Below are positions 9,871-23,038 of a stretch of 64,000 bases of DNA, piece by piece (within the stretch, counting starts at the first letter, position 1; each line of letters opens with the position of its first letter). The notes under the pieces are model-generated. The model was not told where the DNA came from, did not search any database, and saw only the letters and a program-made list of their open reading frames with translations. Location of the stretch: contig NC_134029.1 of the NCBI RefSeq assembly GCF_964204645.1, forward strand, positions 9,538,850 to 9,602,849. Direction: 5' to 3'. Position numbers and translations under genes: made by a program. The DNA comes from Tubulanus polymorphus (lineage: Eukaryota; Nemertea; Palaeonemertea; Tubulaniformes; Tubulanidae).

Positions 9871-12800
9871 ATAATGTGAATTGATTCAGCACTTTGGTCT
9901 TGAAAATCGATTTAGGGGCCTTGAATTTTAAAAATGTTGCCAATCTACGAAGTTAAGATTGTTTTTTGGAATGATAATTTTTGCAGTGACTAAAGACTCA
10001 AATTTTAGTCGTATAGTCGCCAGTCATTACATCACAAAATGGTAAAGGGCCCTCATTACTCAATCACCAAAATAAGTGTTTAAAGTTGTTTTGAAGATAA
10101 AGATGGAACAGCCAGTAGTGTACTAGTGACGTTTTGTTGTTTGAAATTTCATCCACTAGCTTAAAGTTGTCGGTTTTGATGCTTCTCAAATGGCCTTAAA
10201 TTTGGGTTGTCCTCGAGGCTATGAGTTCACCCCGTTTGTCATTGAAATATTTCTACCTTTAGGCTGATCTTAATCAACAGTGGAAGTAGTTTCAGAGAGG
10301 ATTAATTCAAATCCTTTTTATTTCTTCATTAATTCAGTATATCTTTCTTGAAAAAATTTTGGAGTTGATCCTTAAGTGAAACCGGGTCCTGGCTTATGAT
10401 TAAGCATCATCTAGAAAAATTAGTGCGAAATGTTCCTAGACAGAGAAAAATGTTGAAATTTTTGGTACTTTTTCACCCAGAATGTATTGCGACTGTGGTC
10501 TATGTTCCCATTACACAGCCATGTATTGACCGAAGGGAATTCTCATCAATTCAAGTACCACCTAGAGGATGTATGATCACTCCTGAACTTGTGAACATAC
10601 ACAAAAACTGCCCAGACTGGGCAAACAAAGTAAATAAACAAATTGATTAAAATAAACATAAATATTTTATTATCTGTCACATTAAAACATGTCAAAAATA
10701 ATGAGTTAGACAAGTCTTTTCTTGGGGAAATATGTAAGGAGGAGATCAAAACTACTATTGAAGATTTATTATTATTATTAACTTGTTGGTAAAAACTCTT
10801 TAAAATGCAATATTAATGAAATAATGAGGGTTTACAGTAGTAATATAGCAATATATAATATATATCGCACAAGGTACATGATACATTTACGTTATAGTTT
10901 TATGTATATATATATATATATTTTTCATTGATGTAACATATATGTACATATACATATAGCTAATGAAAAGACACAATATCCTCCTCAAAACATGATGACT
11001 GCCATATTAATACTTAGTCATATTATTAGGAATTTCCCAATCAGATTAAGGGTGCAGAAGAATATGTCCACAATGCTAACCAATCAGCACTTATGTTCAT
11101 TTTGATAGCCCATGTGAATGTATTGAACTGCAAACAAGAAGGGTCATCAATGAGTTCACTCATAGGTGGCAATAATGTAAAATCCGGAACGTATAAGATA
11201 ACTTGTCATAGCTGGCAGTCAACGCACGTAAAGTGATTAATAATGAATTCAAAGAATAATTTATTTAAAAATACATTCGTATCATACATGTATAGGAAAA
11301 TATATATAGATATTAGCATGTATATATACATATACATATCCATAGCTAGGTCAAGGTCACTTGTAGATAGTAATTAAATTACAATACGGAAAACAATGAT
11401 AATAACAATAATTTAATTAGTAATAATATTAAAAAGGATGATAATAATCGTAAGGCCTTGACAAAAATAATGATTACATACATTAGGCACAGCTAGCTCT
11501 ATCTGCTTTTTATACGTTCCCAAGGAATTTTGTATTCTTACACCTTTAACTTATCATTCGTATTGATCTATCGTGATGGACTAGTAGATAACACACCCCT
11601 ATCACAGGTATACTTCAAAATATAGTGACGATGCTTTTTCTTTTGATTAATCACTCTCTATTCCTATATGATATTTTTCAACCGTCTTCAGTATACCGAA
11701 AATGAGCTGCCTGCAATTTTTGAAAAAAATCTGACCATCCAAATTTTTTTGAAACGACCCAATTTGACCAAGCTTATGTTCCTTTTCATTTAGAGAGGTC
11801 TTAGCTATTTACTCAATAGACTTACATTCATATAGTTGATGTAGAAATATGATAAAGAGAATATTAAAGCTACGAACTCGCTAAATTCAACGATTGGCAC
11901 ATTACACTTGATTATAACCAAGCAACATGTTTCTGAGTTTGCGATCAAGACATATAGAATGTGAGTTAAATAACATGACGTCGCCATTTTGATAGGGCAA
12001 ACACAATATGTGACTTGCATGACAGATCCCCAATGTTTCCAAATCCCCACTTTATGTTTTGCTGCTATAATGTTTAGCAAGTTACCAGCTCTGACAGACT
12101 ACGTCACATGCTTGGCCTCTATACGTAGTACAAGTTGTTGAAATGATTGCAATGGATAAACACATTTAATAAGGAATGACGTGGAAGTTTTTTTTTAAAG
12201 GTAAATGCAAATATTGTTGACTTTCCTTTAAGAGATATGCACCAATTCTAATGCATTCATACATGAATATTCATACATGAACATACGTCTATATGACGTA
12301 CATATAATTAGCATGATAAATCCTTTTTAGTGTATTCATAAGGAAAAATTAATATTATTTACAACCTACTTAACTTTTATATGGGATACTCTAAACAACT
12401 TACCTTAATATGTATATATATATTGAAAATAAATTCTGAAGAATTAGCATTATAATAGATAAATAATTCATGATCAGTACCAATAGAGTAATTATATTAA
12501 CATTGAATTTATAAGGTTTTTTTCATATACATCAAAAACATACCTTGGCAGTTTTAACGCTGGTTTCTCAATAAAAAACATTTTACAATAAAAATGATGA
12601 TTTATGATATAACATCACTATATCATGAAATAGTCATGAGAGCATTATTAGAATACTTTGCACAATAACCTTCAAAATAACGTAACAACAGCAGACAAAG
12701 ATTTGGCTACAAATATCAACCGATAATGGATTTTTCATATGAATTTATACAGCACACGAGGTCAGCTATTGTCATAATCTTTTAAAAGTACATCTGTATG

Positions 12801-13294
12801 AGAATAATGCGTAATCCCCTCAACAAATATTCTATAATAATTGTGAAGAGTGACAATGGTTTTCTGTATCAAATATTCTCTAATACTGTTATCATCTGAC
12901 TAGGTACAGTAATCAAAATTTACTTGAGCAAATAAAGAGATGGAGCCTGCATATAACGATAACAGGATTTTATAATTTTTGATATTGTTAGCAGGGGATA
13001 CACTTACAATAAATAATCATTTACTTGATTGAACCATGTACGCACTAATGCTTGAACTACTTTATGCAGTCAATGCAAAGCAACAATAAAACCAGGAGAA
13101 CAAGGCTGTTTTCAAAAGGCTGTTCCACAGATGTAGAAAAATGGGCTTTAAATGACTCTGAATGACATCTTTTTTCATTGTCAACTCGAATTCAATGGAT
13201 CAGTTATGGTGATACAGGGGCTGATTTAGACTGTGTCAGCCAACACAGTCAATTTTAATAGCCCTTTCGAAAAATTGTCTTCTTTTGCAAAAAT

Positions 13295-13380
13295 GTTTTA
13301 GCTAATTGATCTTTACAAAGAGATGTGGGTACTTCTCTAATCATACCTTCTTTTTAATCGTTTGAAAAATAAATAATTGT
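13295..13380 (+). repeat. Dispersed repeat, copy 2
   Basis: TAGCTAATTGATCTTTACAA, GATGTGGGTACTTCTCTAAT and CTTCTTTTTAATCGTTTG are a diverged copy of 9776-9870 in the same orientation. Confidence 0.6.
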
Positions 13381-15059
13381 CAACAGATTTTGCAACTTGA
13401 AATCAATCTAAAAATGTTCCCATTTTCTGGAAATTGCCTGTTCTACTTCTTGTCTTGACACAGTCACCACACGCTCCAGGATCCAGCCCCGTTATAAGAG
13501 TATAGTATGGTCTCATGAACAGGGGAAAGCTATTGTTGTTCTCTAAATTTTGACTAGAGTTAAAAGCCAATTTATTTCCAATTGTTTTACCATAGTCAAA
13601 TAAGAACAGATGCCAGATCACCAATAAAATGCCGCAAATACAAACCTCAAGGTTGTCATATAATTCCAAGTAGAGACAACGGTCTATACGGACATAGAAT
13701 GCTGTTCAGAAATTTTCAGCTCAATTAAAACGACGAATACACACATGAAAAATCCATTATCTGCTGAATTTTGTATTCAAATATATTGTGCCACAATATA
13801 TGTACATATTGAGGCACTTTGTTTCTCTCACTACATTTGGATTTCACTGACAATTACGCATTATAAACAATTATAAAGTATCTGAAATCCTGTTTCCAAG
13901 AAACAAACAACATTATGGTCAGTTACCGGTAGTTTTGATGAATGCTATTAGATTATAACAGCAGAGTTCAGACGAGATTATTGGCTTAGAGCACACTTAT
14001 GTGGTGCCAAATTTGAGACAGAATACAAAACCAGTTGCATTCACACGCGATTTGGTGCTTAATAAGCATGTTTTAGTTTGTCATTCAGTATGCCAATACA
14101 GAAAGTGTTTTCAAGATGGTGTTTCCATGCTTTCTTAGGATCTTTTATTTTCATAATAGGAGTCTCGGATTCGTATAGGTAATTTTTGACTTCTCTGGGT
14201 CTCCTGTATTTTCATTATTACTCTATATTGAAAAAAAATTCACACGAAACCCCGTCAATTTTTCTATTTTATAATGTAATTTTGAAATGCAAAATAAATT
14301 CAATATTCAATAATCCTATAGCCCGGTTTCTTACAACCAAGCATCATAAAAATGATTGAAAATGGCTCTTACTGTGAATTTGGGTCGATTCTTATTATGT
14401 GCCTTTTTTCTGTGTGATGCAGTAGTCTAAGTTGAACCCTGGATGATCCACCCTTACATTAATGGTTTTAGTGACCATCAAATCATGCAACTAAAATTGC
14501 TAAGGCCTATATACTTTGATAATTTTGGTGATAATTGACAATCATTAAAAATGTTATCATTAAGCACCGAATCTGGTCTAGTTAACATGCAACCCGAACC
14601 GAGATCAGCATTTAGGGTGGAACCACTAACCACATTTGCTAAGTCGGTGTGTCGGTACAGTACTGAATAAGCTGCAAATGGACCTTGGATAATTCAAACG
14701 TGTGAACACTAAATACCATACTGAAATCGTCATGTGAACACTGCTAATGCCTTGTAGCTCAACAAATATGGACACAAAAAACAGATAAAATTACATGTGC
14801 CTGTATATCAGAGGGTTAATGGTATTGTTTTAATAGTTGCTATTGGTCGAAACCACTTATTCAATCTTATTTCCCGGTACTCAAGTATTGAAAGAAAGCT
14901 GTTTTAGCCATGGTCAAGTATCACAATAAGAAATCAATTTAACACTGCGAATTCATCTAAGATGATATTTGTTGAAGCTTTATGACTCATTATATATTTA
15001 CCCCTTGAATCGACTGTTCACTATTATAGGAGGGTCACTATGACGTTGATCTTTATGAA

Positions 15060-15290
15060 AATGCATGTATTTTTTGCCTGATCGCAGCAAATTTATCAAT
15101 CGCCCGAAAAAATCGATCGTGCGACCACTCGCTGCGACGACGATTTTGTCGGCCGACTCGATCGCCCAGTGAATCGCCCATACCAAACATGTTTGATATT
15201 TTTGCCCGATTATTTACGCTGGCGATCGGATCGCCCGCAAATTCGCTCATCTATCCGCACTCGGCAAATTCCCCCGAGCCATCAATTTTA
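15060..15290. repeat. CpG-rich GCGATCG/ATCGCCC motif cluster
   Basis: Within 230 bp the words ATCGCCC, GCGATCG and their variants recur many times (near 15090, 15165, 15175, 15225 and 15230) in an otherwise AT-rich region. It looks like a recent mobile insertion or a degenerate short repeat. No coding similarity was seen. Confidence 0.5.
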
Positions 15291-15458
15291 TCAACCAATA
15301 GGATGCATCGTTGATATCATGTGATTTGTTAACTCTCTCACACTAAGTTGCGATCGCTGACCGAATTTTGGTTTGATCGCTACGTGTCCCTACCTTTACC
15401 TGTATACCACATAAAATAGTGCTTAAAACAAAAGAAAATCACTGTTAAGCATTCTCTT

Positions 15459-15619
15459 GGGGATCATTCATTTATTACGTACGGGAAGAGGGAAGGGGTC
15501 AGTGCAATTGCGTACTGTAATGCTTAAATAATGAAAAATTGGCCGATTCTGCGTACATGGGGGAAGGGGGTTGAAAAATTCAAATTTTATGCGTACGTAA
15601 TGAATGAACGATCCCTTGA
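15459..15619. mobile_element. Short inverted-repeat element (GGGATCATTCATT family)
   Basis: It begins GGGGATCATTCATTTATTAC and ends with the complement (GTAATGAATGAACGATCCCT); about 160 bp with no ORF. A related left end is at 2547-2575 and a weaker one near 31790. It is typical of a small non-autonomous element widespread in marine invertebrate genomes. Confidence 0.7.
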
Positions 15620-18600
15620 CCCAGTTTTGAAAATTTATAACACTGCTAGTCAATCACTCATGACAATTTTATTACATGTACTTCCAATGACATTAAAACT
15701 TGGAATAATTCTTAGTGAAACTGGATCCTGAGGTTGATATATTATTACTATTTAATAAAACAAGACTTTGCAGATCTATCGATGAAAGAATAATGTAGCA
15801 CCACAACTTATTGAACAGTAGTGAAGGACAGGCACATAAAAAGGACATCACAGCAGGTTTGACTATGAATACAAATAGAATTAGGGACAAAATTTAACAT
15901 CTTAACAAGCGTCGAACAACAATCCCGATAGAACAAAATCTGTACCAAGCCAACCAGAAATACAGCCTAATAATTCTTAGCTAAAATGATGATCGACCAA
16001 AAGCAACTTCTTTGTCATTCTTCAAGAGAAAGTTGCATTCATGAATTGAATTGTATGCATATTACCACCCAGGAAGGGCATGTATTTTCTTATAGGATGT
16101 ACCTCTCACAAAAGACAATGGTCAGCCGCCCATCAAGGAGGTCAGGGTGCTCCCCAGAAATATTTCTAAAGGAAACTTAGACAGTTTCTTAACCCATTGA
16201 GCCCCTGGGGCAGATCCCATCAGCCCCTTACTTAGTGACGAACAAAAATAATTCCTATATTCAAAATCATTGCCGGCACTCTATATCTCTCTAGGGATAT
16301 CTAGCCCAGGGCTGAAAGGCCAATTAATCATTGCGCCCGCCAACAACAACAAATTGGCCCGCGTACGCCAGCCCTTACAGGGGAAGGCACACAATGTCTC
16401 CCCCTCCACCAGGGAAACATAATGATTCAATACAATTGAGCAAAATATATCAACACAGCATTTTGGAATTGGGTCTTATAGTCAAACTGATCAAAGCCAC
16501 GATCACACCGAGATGACATGGCCCAAGTCGAATTTAGCCAGTGCCTTATAAGAGTGCATTCAAAATCAATCACTTGTTAACAATTCAATGAAATTATCTT
16601 TTTGGCTCATCCACAAAACAATGGAAAAAATCAAGGTAGTTTAAGAAATTATTATCTCTATTCCAACTTATCACACAGAAAAATGGCCGACGGAAAGAAA
16701 ATGTAAACAATCTAAATAGAAATTAATTTCCTATGTGATTTTCTCACACAGACAATGAATTTCTAATCAAATAACTATGTTTCCGGAAGCTACATAGAAG
16801 ACAAATATAATTGTCATCAGCATGCTGCTGTAAAGTTTCCTGATCGTTATTCACACATTTTGACAGCAGTAGGGTAAACAGCATGTGGAAACACGGAAAT
16901 AGATGGCATATCAACAATGCGCATCTAACTGCAAGCTGTGCTATCATGAATTAGGCTCGTGTCTGAAACCAGTTGTGTTTACACGGAATAACTTGATCCA
17001 TGCTAAAATTTGGCACAGGCCTGGTCAAACATTATTGGTCAGGCCAAAGTTGGTCCAAGTCAAACACATACGTGCCCATCTGGCACCAGTGTGGACGGTT
17101 GACCTGTGCCAAAAAACACATGTGATCGCGGCTCAAATAACTGTTAGTACTCTGAATGAACAATTTAACTGAATCAAATAATCAGTAAGACAATTTTACG
17201 TATAGCATCCGGTACATATTGCAATAAAAATGTATTATTCACAAAATTTGTTTGCAAATGTAATCCGAACTTAAGATCAATAACGAAATATTGCACTCGC
17301 TCTCTGTGACTAGATAAGTATTTTTGGTTATGATTTGGTTTTTTTTTCAGAAAGTGCTGTTGGCGGCTTGGTGACTTGACTAAACACCAGACTAGAAGAC
17401 ACTCATGACGTACATAGTAAAAGTATATAAATAATATTTAATGTATGCACAATTAGCACGCAGACAAAAACAACTCCAAAAGGAGATTAAAAAAAATAAA
17501 GTGATTCTTCATTTTACCAATCACTGGTTTTTTCATTTTCTACAAATGTATATCATCTCTGCGTTTTTAAATAAATCAATTAGATACATTTGTTTCGGTG
17601 AGTGTCATAGAAGTAGGATCAACATTGTCTCTATAATAGTAGTAACGTAAATCACACCACTCGCATTTTATAGAACACGCAATAAAGGGTACGACTTATC
17701 ATCATTACATACATACGTTAGATAATGTACTAATTATTACTTTTATTATTCATTAGAAAAGGATTAATAAATACTATTAGTTGACTTATTTGTTCATAGT
17801 ATTCATTGAATTTTAATTCATTTAATAAGTACTGGTACAATTTATAGGTTTTTCATTATTATCATTTTGACTACATGAATATTTACTATGCTTTATTTAT
17901 ATTTATATACATATTTATATATAGAGGGATTTGCATTATTTTGAAAAAGGAGTGCGATTAGAATGAGCAAATCATGTGAAAAATCAAAAGCGATGTCATT
18001 CACTAGAGTATATAAGGTGATGGTTCGATTGGGTTTCGAAGGGGAGATATGGTTTTGAATGTACGGTTTTGAATGTAGGTTTTTGCCCACCTTATATACA
18101 GTATCAGCTCATAGATATTTTCATTCACTAGATTAAGTTTCATAGTGAAGGTGAATTCAATCTTTGGTTTAGAACTTCATGCTATCGATATGACCAACAA
18201 TCAAGCTTTAATATTTCTATGAAACCGGGCCTTGAAGTACTGGCATTTCATCACTACTTTAACATATTCGCTGCAAACTATGACATATCTCCTATTTCCT
18301 ATTCAGGAGTGCAAACACAATGCTTCTATGATTTATCTTGTAACCAAACGTTTTAAAAAATGTCCTAGTACCTTATTGGGTGGTATTGTTAACTAACTCT
18401 GCTTCATTCTCATTGCTCATTGGTTCATTCTAAACAATACGGGGGATACAGGATGAGTACAATTACGGGACATGGTACTTGGGCATAATGCAGTATCCCA
18501 TCAAGCTCGACAATGGAGGGTATAATATTTCCTAGAATATCATATTTCATAGTCTCTTCAGTAGTTAAGATTTATCATGACTCCAGCCAAAATGTAATGG

Positions 18601-19211
18601 GCACAATACAATTAGAAATTTAAATTTCATCGGACAAAAATTATTACTACGATTTTATCAGATAAAAACCAAATTACAACGTAAAATCCTGAAAGGAAAG
18701 AGCTGAAAGGTGTGTCATGAAATGTTAATTCCTGGTAACACTTAACAATTATTGAATTAATGAAAATTGGTTTTGTGTGTGGATCAGTAAATTTCTCAAA
18801 AAGGTTTTATTCTTAAATCGATTTAATTTCTTCATTAATCTAATCCTTTTTGTGAACTAAATGATGGTTAACACGAAATGATGAATACTTAGTTTATTGT
18901 GATGGAGGTTAGATTTCAGTAAGCCATGTATGTACATACGTATATTGTACACAAGGTATATAGAATATCTGAAGTAGTTTTAAACGGGTTCTGAGCGATA
19001 TATTGCCACCACATACACACACACATACATGCATAATACATACACATACACACTCACTCCCACCATAGTATAAGAGCTTAATAAGTATAAACATTTGGAT
19101 ACAGTAGGAGGGAAATTATCATTTTGTGCAATAGATTTGGCATTTGAAGACAACCTTACATGAAAATTGCTAATATTTCATCATCAAAGAGTGACATATA
19201 TTCATTTATTC

Positions 19212-19218
<7 letters not shown>

Positions 19219-19280
<62 letters not shown>
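19219..19280. repeat. (AT)n microsatellite
   Basis: About 31 uninterrupted TA dinucleotides. Confidence 0.98.
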
Positions 19281-19283
<3 letters not shown>

Positions 19284-19365
19284 TATATCGTATAGCCTTA
19301 TATACATTTATATATCATTAATGCACCGATAAAACTTACATATACAAGTACATGGTATCAATTAT

Positions 19366-19366
19366 A

Positions 19367-19397
<31 letters not shown>

Positions 19398-19424
19398 TAA
19401 TAATCATAATAATAATAATCAATA
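19366..19424. repeat. (AAT)n/(ATG)n microsatellite
   Basis: Imperfect AAT trinucleotides with ATG interruptions. They make an artificial isoleucine-rich open frame here. Confidence 0.95.
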
Positions 19425-20083
19425 GTAAATTCAGTAAACTATTTCAGTGTTTAAAACAACGACTCTGGGGTTGGTGGGGGAAGGAGGAATATTTTACATA
19501 CATCCACACAAAAACCACTAGTGACACATCATGTCTTCCATGTACCACAGTAATTTCATTATGGGTACATAAATAACATGGCTAAACTGAGCAATGACCA
19601 AATTCACGTATGAATCAAATTTTTCGAACCCATCCACTGACCAAAACAATATGACCCACCAGGCTCTGTGACGGCCTTTGGTTCATAAAGTGATTATGAC
19701 ACTTGGGTGACGTTTAACGAGACAAGCGAGCTTATTCTTTATAAATCCATCACCAGGGGGACTACAGTCTAATAATATACAAAATCTTAAGATCACCTAT
19801 ACATAAGAGTTTCATATCTATATATATCGTTGACACTTCAGATACACATTGATTCCTAGTTACATTTCGCACTAATATCTCCCATCAACAACTTCATTTG
19901 ATATTAGATCCTTTCTGTATTAGTCTCAAATTTGCTATGCATCTACTGTGTACCTAGCTGAGGTTCCTTCACTTGCGAAAAGTTCGACCAACTCACTAAC
20001 ATTATCACTGAAATATGAATTTATTTACATTTAATTCATTGTTCATTAGTAAACTACAGATCTGGGAATTCAGGTTAACTAGG

Positions 20084-20750
20084 GGTCCAGGGACACCATG
20101 CCCACTTGGAAAGTGGTTTCAAATGCTCAACAATCTAACAATTTCAATATTCAACGCCCCTGGTGACCATATACAAAAACCAATGACTTTGAAACTCACC
20201 AAAATCAAAGAACATGTTAGCAGCTACGATTTTGTAATTGATTGTGATAACAAAATATGCCTCGTTACTAATCTAATAAGGAAATGCTAAGTTATTCTAC
20301 TATTTAACGCCCCCTGGTGACCATATGCAAAACCCAATGACCTTGAAACTCACCACAATCATAGAACCACAATGTCATGAACTACAACTTTGCAATTGAT
20401 CATGGTAACAAAATATGCCTTGGTACCAATCTAATAGGGAAATACTAAGTTATTCTACTATTCAACACCCCCTGGTGACCATATAGAATAACTAATGTAC
20501 TTAAAACTCACCAGATGATGATGTCATGAGCTACAACTTTGCAATTGATTGTGGTAACAAAATATGCATAGGTACAAATATAATATAGAAATACTAAGTT
20601 ATTGTATTATTCAACGCCCCTGGTGGCCATATACAAAAGCCAATGAATTTGAAACTCACCACAATCATAGAACACGTTATGAGCAACAACTTTCCAATCC
20701 ATTGTGGTAACACAATATGCTTAGGTATCAATATAATGTGGAAAAACTTT
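20084..20750 (+). repeat. Tandem array of about 155-bp units (pearl/Helitron-like core)
   Basis: Four units start near 20151, 20303, 20462 and 20611, each beginning CAACGCCCCCTGGTG with small changes and containing TTGAAACTCACC, CAACTTTGCAATTGAT and ACTAAGTTATT. The array is preceded by GGGGTCCAGGGACACCATG. Bivalve 'pearl' elements have a tandem core of this unit size (family knowledge); assignment is by resemblance. Confidence 0.8.
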
Positions 20751-21110
20751 CTCCCACCTACGAATCAGTACTGATGACACCAAAATGGCCGCCAATTGTG
20801 TCATAATTGGCTGATCAAAAATACCTGTCTCAGGTATAAAAGATCCCTTTTCAAAGAATACCCATCACAAATTGCAATGAGAAATGGCAAACCAGTAGGA
20901 AGCTACAGAACTCAGAATTCGGGCCAAAATTGACATTTTTGGGCACTAAAAAGGTCATAGGACGGCCATCTTGAGTCCGATCGACCCAATTTTTCTTAAG
21001 CTGATGGGCCCTTGGGGGAATCAAATATATACAAAACATCAAGGTAATTGATCAAAGTGTCTTTAAAATTTCCCTCAAAAAGTTCAACAAGAGGCCCATG
21101 AGCCTTGAAG
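20751..21110 (+). repeat. Right-hand flank of the composite repeat
   Basis: It contains GGCCGCCAATTGTG, GGGCCCTTGGGGGAATC and CAACAAGAGGCCCATGAGCC. The GGGCCCTTGGGGGA word recurs near 23115, and AACAAGAGGCCCA(T/C)GGGCCT near 27366. Confidence 0.55.
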
Positions 21111-21560
21111 CATTGGTAGATTATACTGTGGTATTAAGTGGTTATAATGTTTTACATCTGCCGGCAAATCTTCTATGACGATGTTGATTGGGAGGACCAC
21201 AGACTTAAAGGTCTATTTGTCTAGTACGATTTTATTCCTGAAAATGAATTTATTTTCTGCCGAACGATTTAGCCTAGGCTATTTGTACTGTTAAACCTCA
21301 TTAATGCGATTCTGTTAAAAAGACGAAACTAGCCAAGACATTTATATCAATCAAGATTTGGATACAAAAACCCATTTTTACGCATGAACTGTTAGGCCCC
21401 ACTGAATAATGAAAACAAAAACAGAACGATTTTTCTGAATGCAATTGCAAGACCCTCTGATCTTAGAGATCTTAGATCTCCAAGCTCTAATGCATGTACG
21501 CATGCAAAACGTCGCAGAGAGCGATGCCAGCGTTGGTGTCACTGAGGCCGGCTGATGATT

Positions 21561-21783
21561 GTTTGTTTGTCTTTTTGTTTGTTTGGCTTTACGTACGTCG
21601 TTTGGATCTTGGTTTCCCAAGACTATTCCTATTGGATTGTTCATTTAACCTCACGACGGTACGGCCTTTGAAGTGTTGCCCGCACACTGTTCGCAGCCAG
21701 CAGGACTCGAACCCACTTGTCACTCAGCATTGATAGTGGATTCAACAGCATCACGTCTTATCTCACTGAGCTACTGAGGCCGC
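21561..21783 (-). mobile_element. tRNA-derived SINE
   Basis: On the minus strand the head reads GCGGCCTCAGTAGCTCAGTG (A-box-like TAGCTCAGTGAG, 21773-21762), with a perfect B-box GGTTCGAGTCC (21713-21703). The body contains GGTTAAATGAACAATCC and GATCCAAACGACGTACG, ending in an AAACAAAC-type tail at 21561-21585. Spacing between the boxes is longer than in a tRNA, so this is a SINE and not a tRNA gene. Confidence 0.8.
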
Positions 21784-22768
21784 TCGATTCAATTCAAAAA
21801 AACTACAGCAGCGGCAAATAACCATCGCAATATTGCAATTTACGACAAACAACGCGTAAATTCAATCACTGTTGTTTAACGCATGGAAAAGATAATAAAA
21901 GGTATTTTTTCCCGACGCGCATCACAAAGCGAATCTCTGCCGAGTGCGTAAGAGGGTGCTACCGCCTTATGAGTGCGCAGCAGGCGGGTAGGGCGTCCTA
22001 AAGTGAAAACTTATATTAGAATATAGCCGAATCGAATTTTACAATGTCAGTCAACTGATTGATGATACAACATGGTTGTTCTCGGCGTACTTCACAATGA
22101 TATTTTCCTCCAATAAACAACTCTGGTAAAATTGAATAAAATGATCTATCTTTACTGGTGATATCGTATCATGGCGGTAGCCTACAGTTTACCGTTTGAT
22201 GTTTCGTGTCATCATGAAATGGTTTTAACTTTAGTAAAGGCGTTCCCGCACGATCACATACGGGTTTCAGTTACGAGTAGGCTGCCATTCCACTGCTCTA
22301 GAAATACGTATTCTGACCCTGAGAATTAATCCCAAATAATCCCATGGATACTGATAGTTTGAATAACAGCGATATCGAAACACTGTGATATTTATAAACC
22401 GGAGGTACATCATTTTATGTTTTTCTATTCAGAAGAGGCTGTTCCCCATTCTTTAGTGCCAATGTCAATGCGGACATATCGCTACGCGATTGTTTAACCC
22501 ACCCTCATCTACCAGATAATGAACGAGAAAAATGCGATCGAATAACTTTTTGGACCATTAAATCAGAAATCTGGCGACGCTATGTTGTGGGGAATAATTG
22601 TAACATTTTTTTTTTAGTCATTTTCAGCTGTTTCTAATGTTTTACGTGAATGGAGTGACAATTTGAAGTTACTATGAAAATGAGAAGAGTCAGCGCTATT
22701 TTTTTGTACTACTATTTTCGATCCATTTTACTAGCATTGGCATGACGTCATAGACGTCAACCAATGCT

Positions 22769-23038
22769 AAAAATGTGTAAAAAGTGCTGATTCTGGCGAA
22801 CAACAATGGCTGCCAGTGGGCCATCTTGATTCTGACAGGGCCAGTTTTTGGGCTGAAGATGTGTCTAGGGTAGATACATGTGTAACCCAAATATCAAGAC
22901 ATTACATTGAAGTGTCTTCAAAACTTCCCAAAATAACTGGATTCCGTCTACGGACGGACGGACGGACGGACGGACGGACGAACGGACGGACGAAAAGTGA
23001 ACACAATAACCCGCTGGGACTAAAGTCCCAAGTGGGCT
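22769..23038 (+). mobile_element. Composite repeat copy with (ACGG)n and hairpin terminus
   Basis: It contains GTGCTGATTCTGGCGAACAA, AGATGTGTCTAGGGTAGATA and TCTTCAAAACTTCCCAAAAT, an (ACGG)n run (about 22950-22994), then AGTGAACACAATAACCCGCT and a terminal palindrome around GGGACTAAAGTCCC ending AAGTGGGCTAA. A 3' hairpin followed by CTAA is compatible with a Helitron-type end. Related copies are at 24038-24243, 32752-32947 and 54471-54675. Confidence 0.75.
22950..22994. repeat. (ACGG)n tetranucleotide microsatellite
   Basis: About ten GGAC/ACGG units with one GAAC interruption, embedded in the composite repeat. This microsatellite type is described as part of bivalve pearl elements. Confidence 0.95.

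Larger units (their letters stand above)
6882..15050. other. AT-rich intergenic region
   Basis: No exon with family similarity was found. Short open frames (for example 8626-8859 and 10396-10650) have no supporting splice structure or homology that I can recognise. A dispersed repeat pair occurs at 9776-9870 and 13295-13380. Confidence 0.6.
15620..20080. other. Intergenic region with microsatellites
   Basis: No gene is supported. It contains a CA/ACAC-rich patch (about 19011-19054), a long (AT)n run, an (AAT/ATG)n run and a single TTAA-flanked CCCATTGAGCCCC terminus at 16193 without a partner. Confidence 0.6.

Noticed and set aside
10396-10650. 84-residue plus-strand ORF ending at an AATAAA
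   Set aside because: An in-frame stop lies just upstream, there is no acceptor at a useful position and no recognisable family. AATAAA is frequent at this base composition.
16189-16220. TTAA-CCCATTGAGCCCC terminus
   Set aside because: No complementary right end was found within several kb, so a complete element cannot be claimed.
19352-19576. Plus-strand ORF with a long isoleucine run
   Set aside because: Translation of the (AAT)n microsatellite.
20084-20750. Possible CRISPR-like array
   Set aside because: Units are about 155 bp, diverged along their whole length and in a eukaryotic genome. It is a tandem repeat of a transposable element, not repeats separated by unique spacers.
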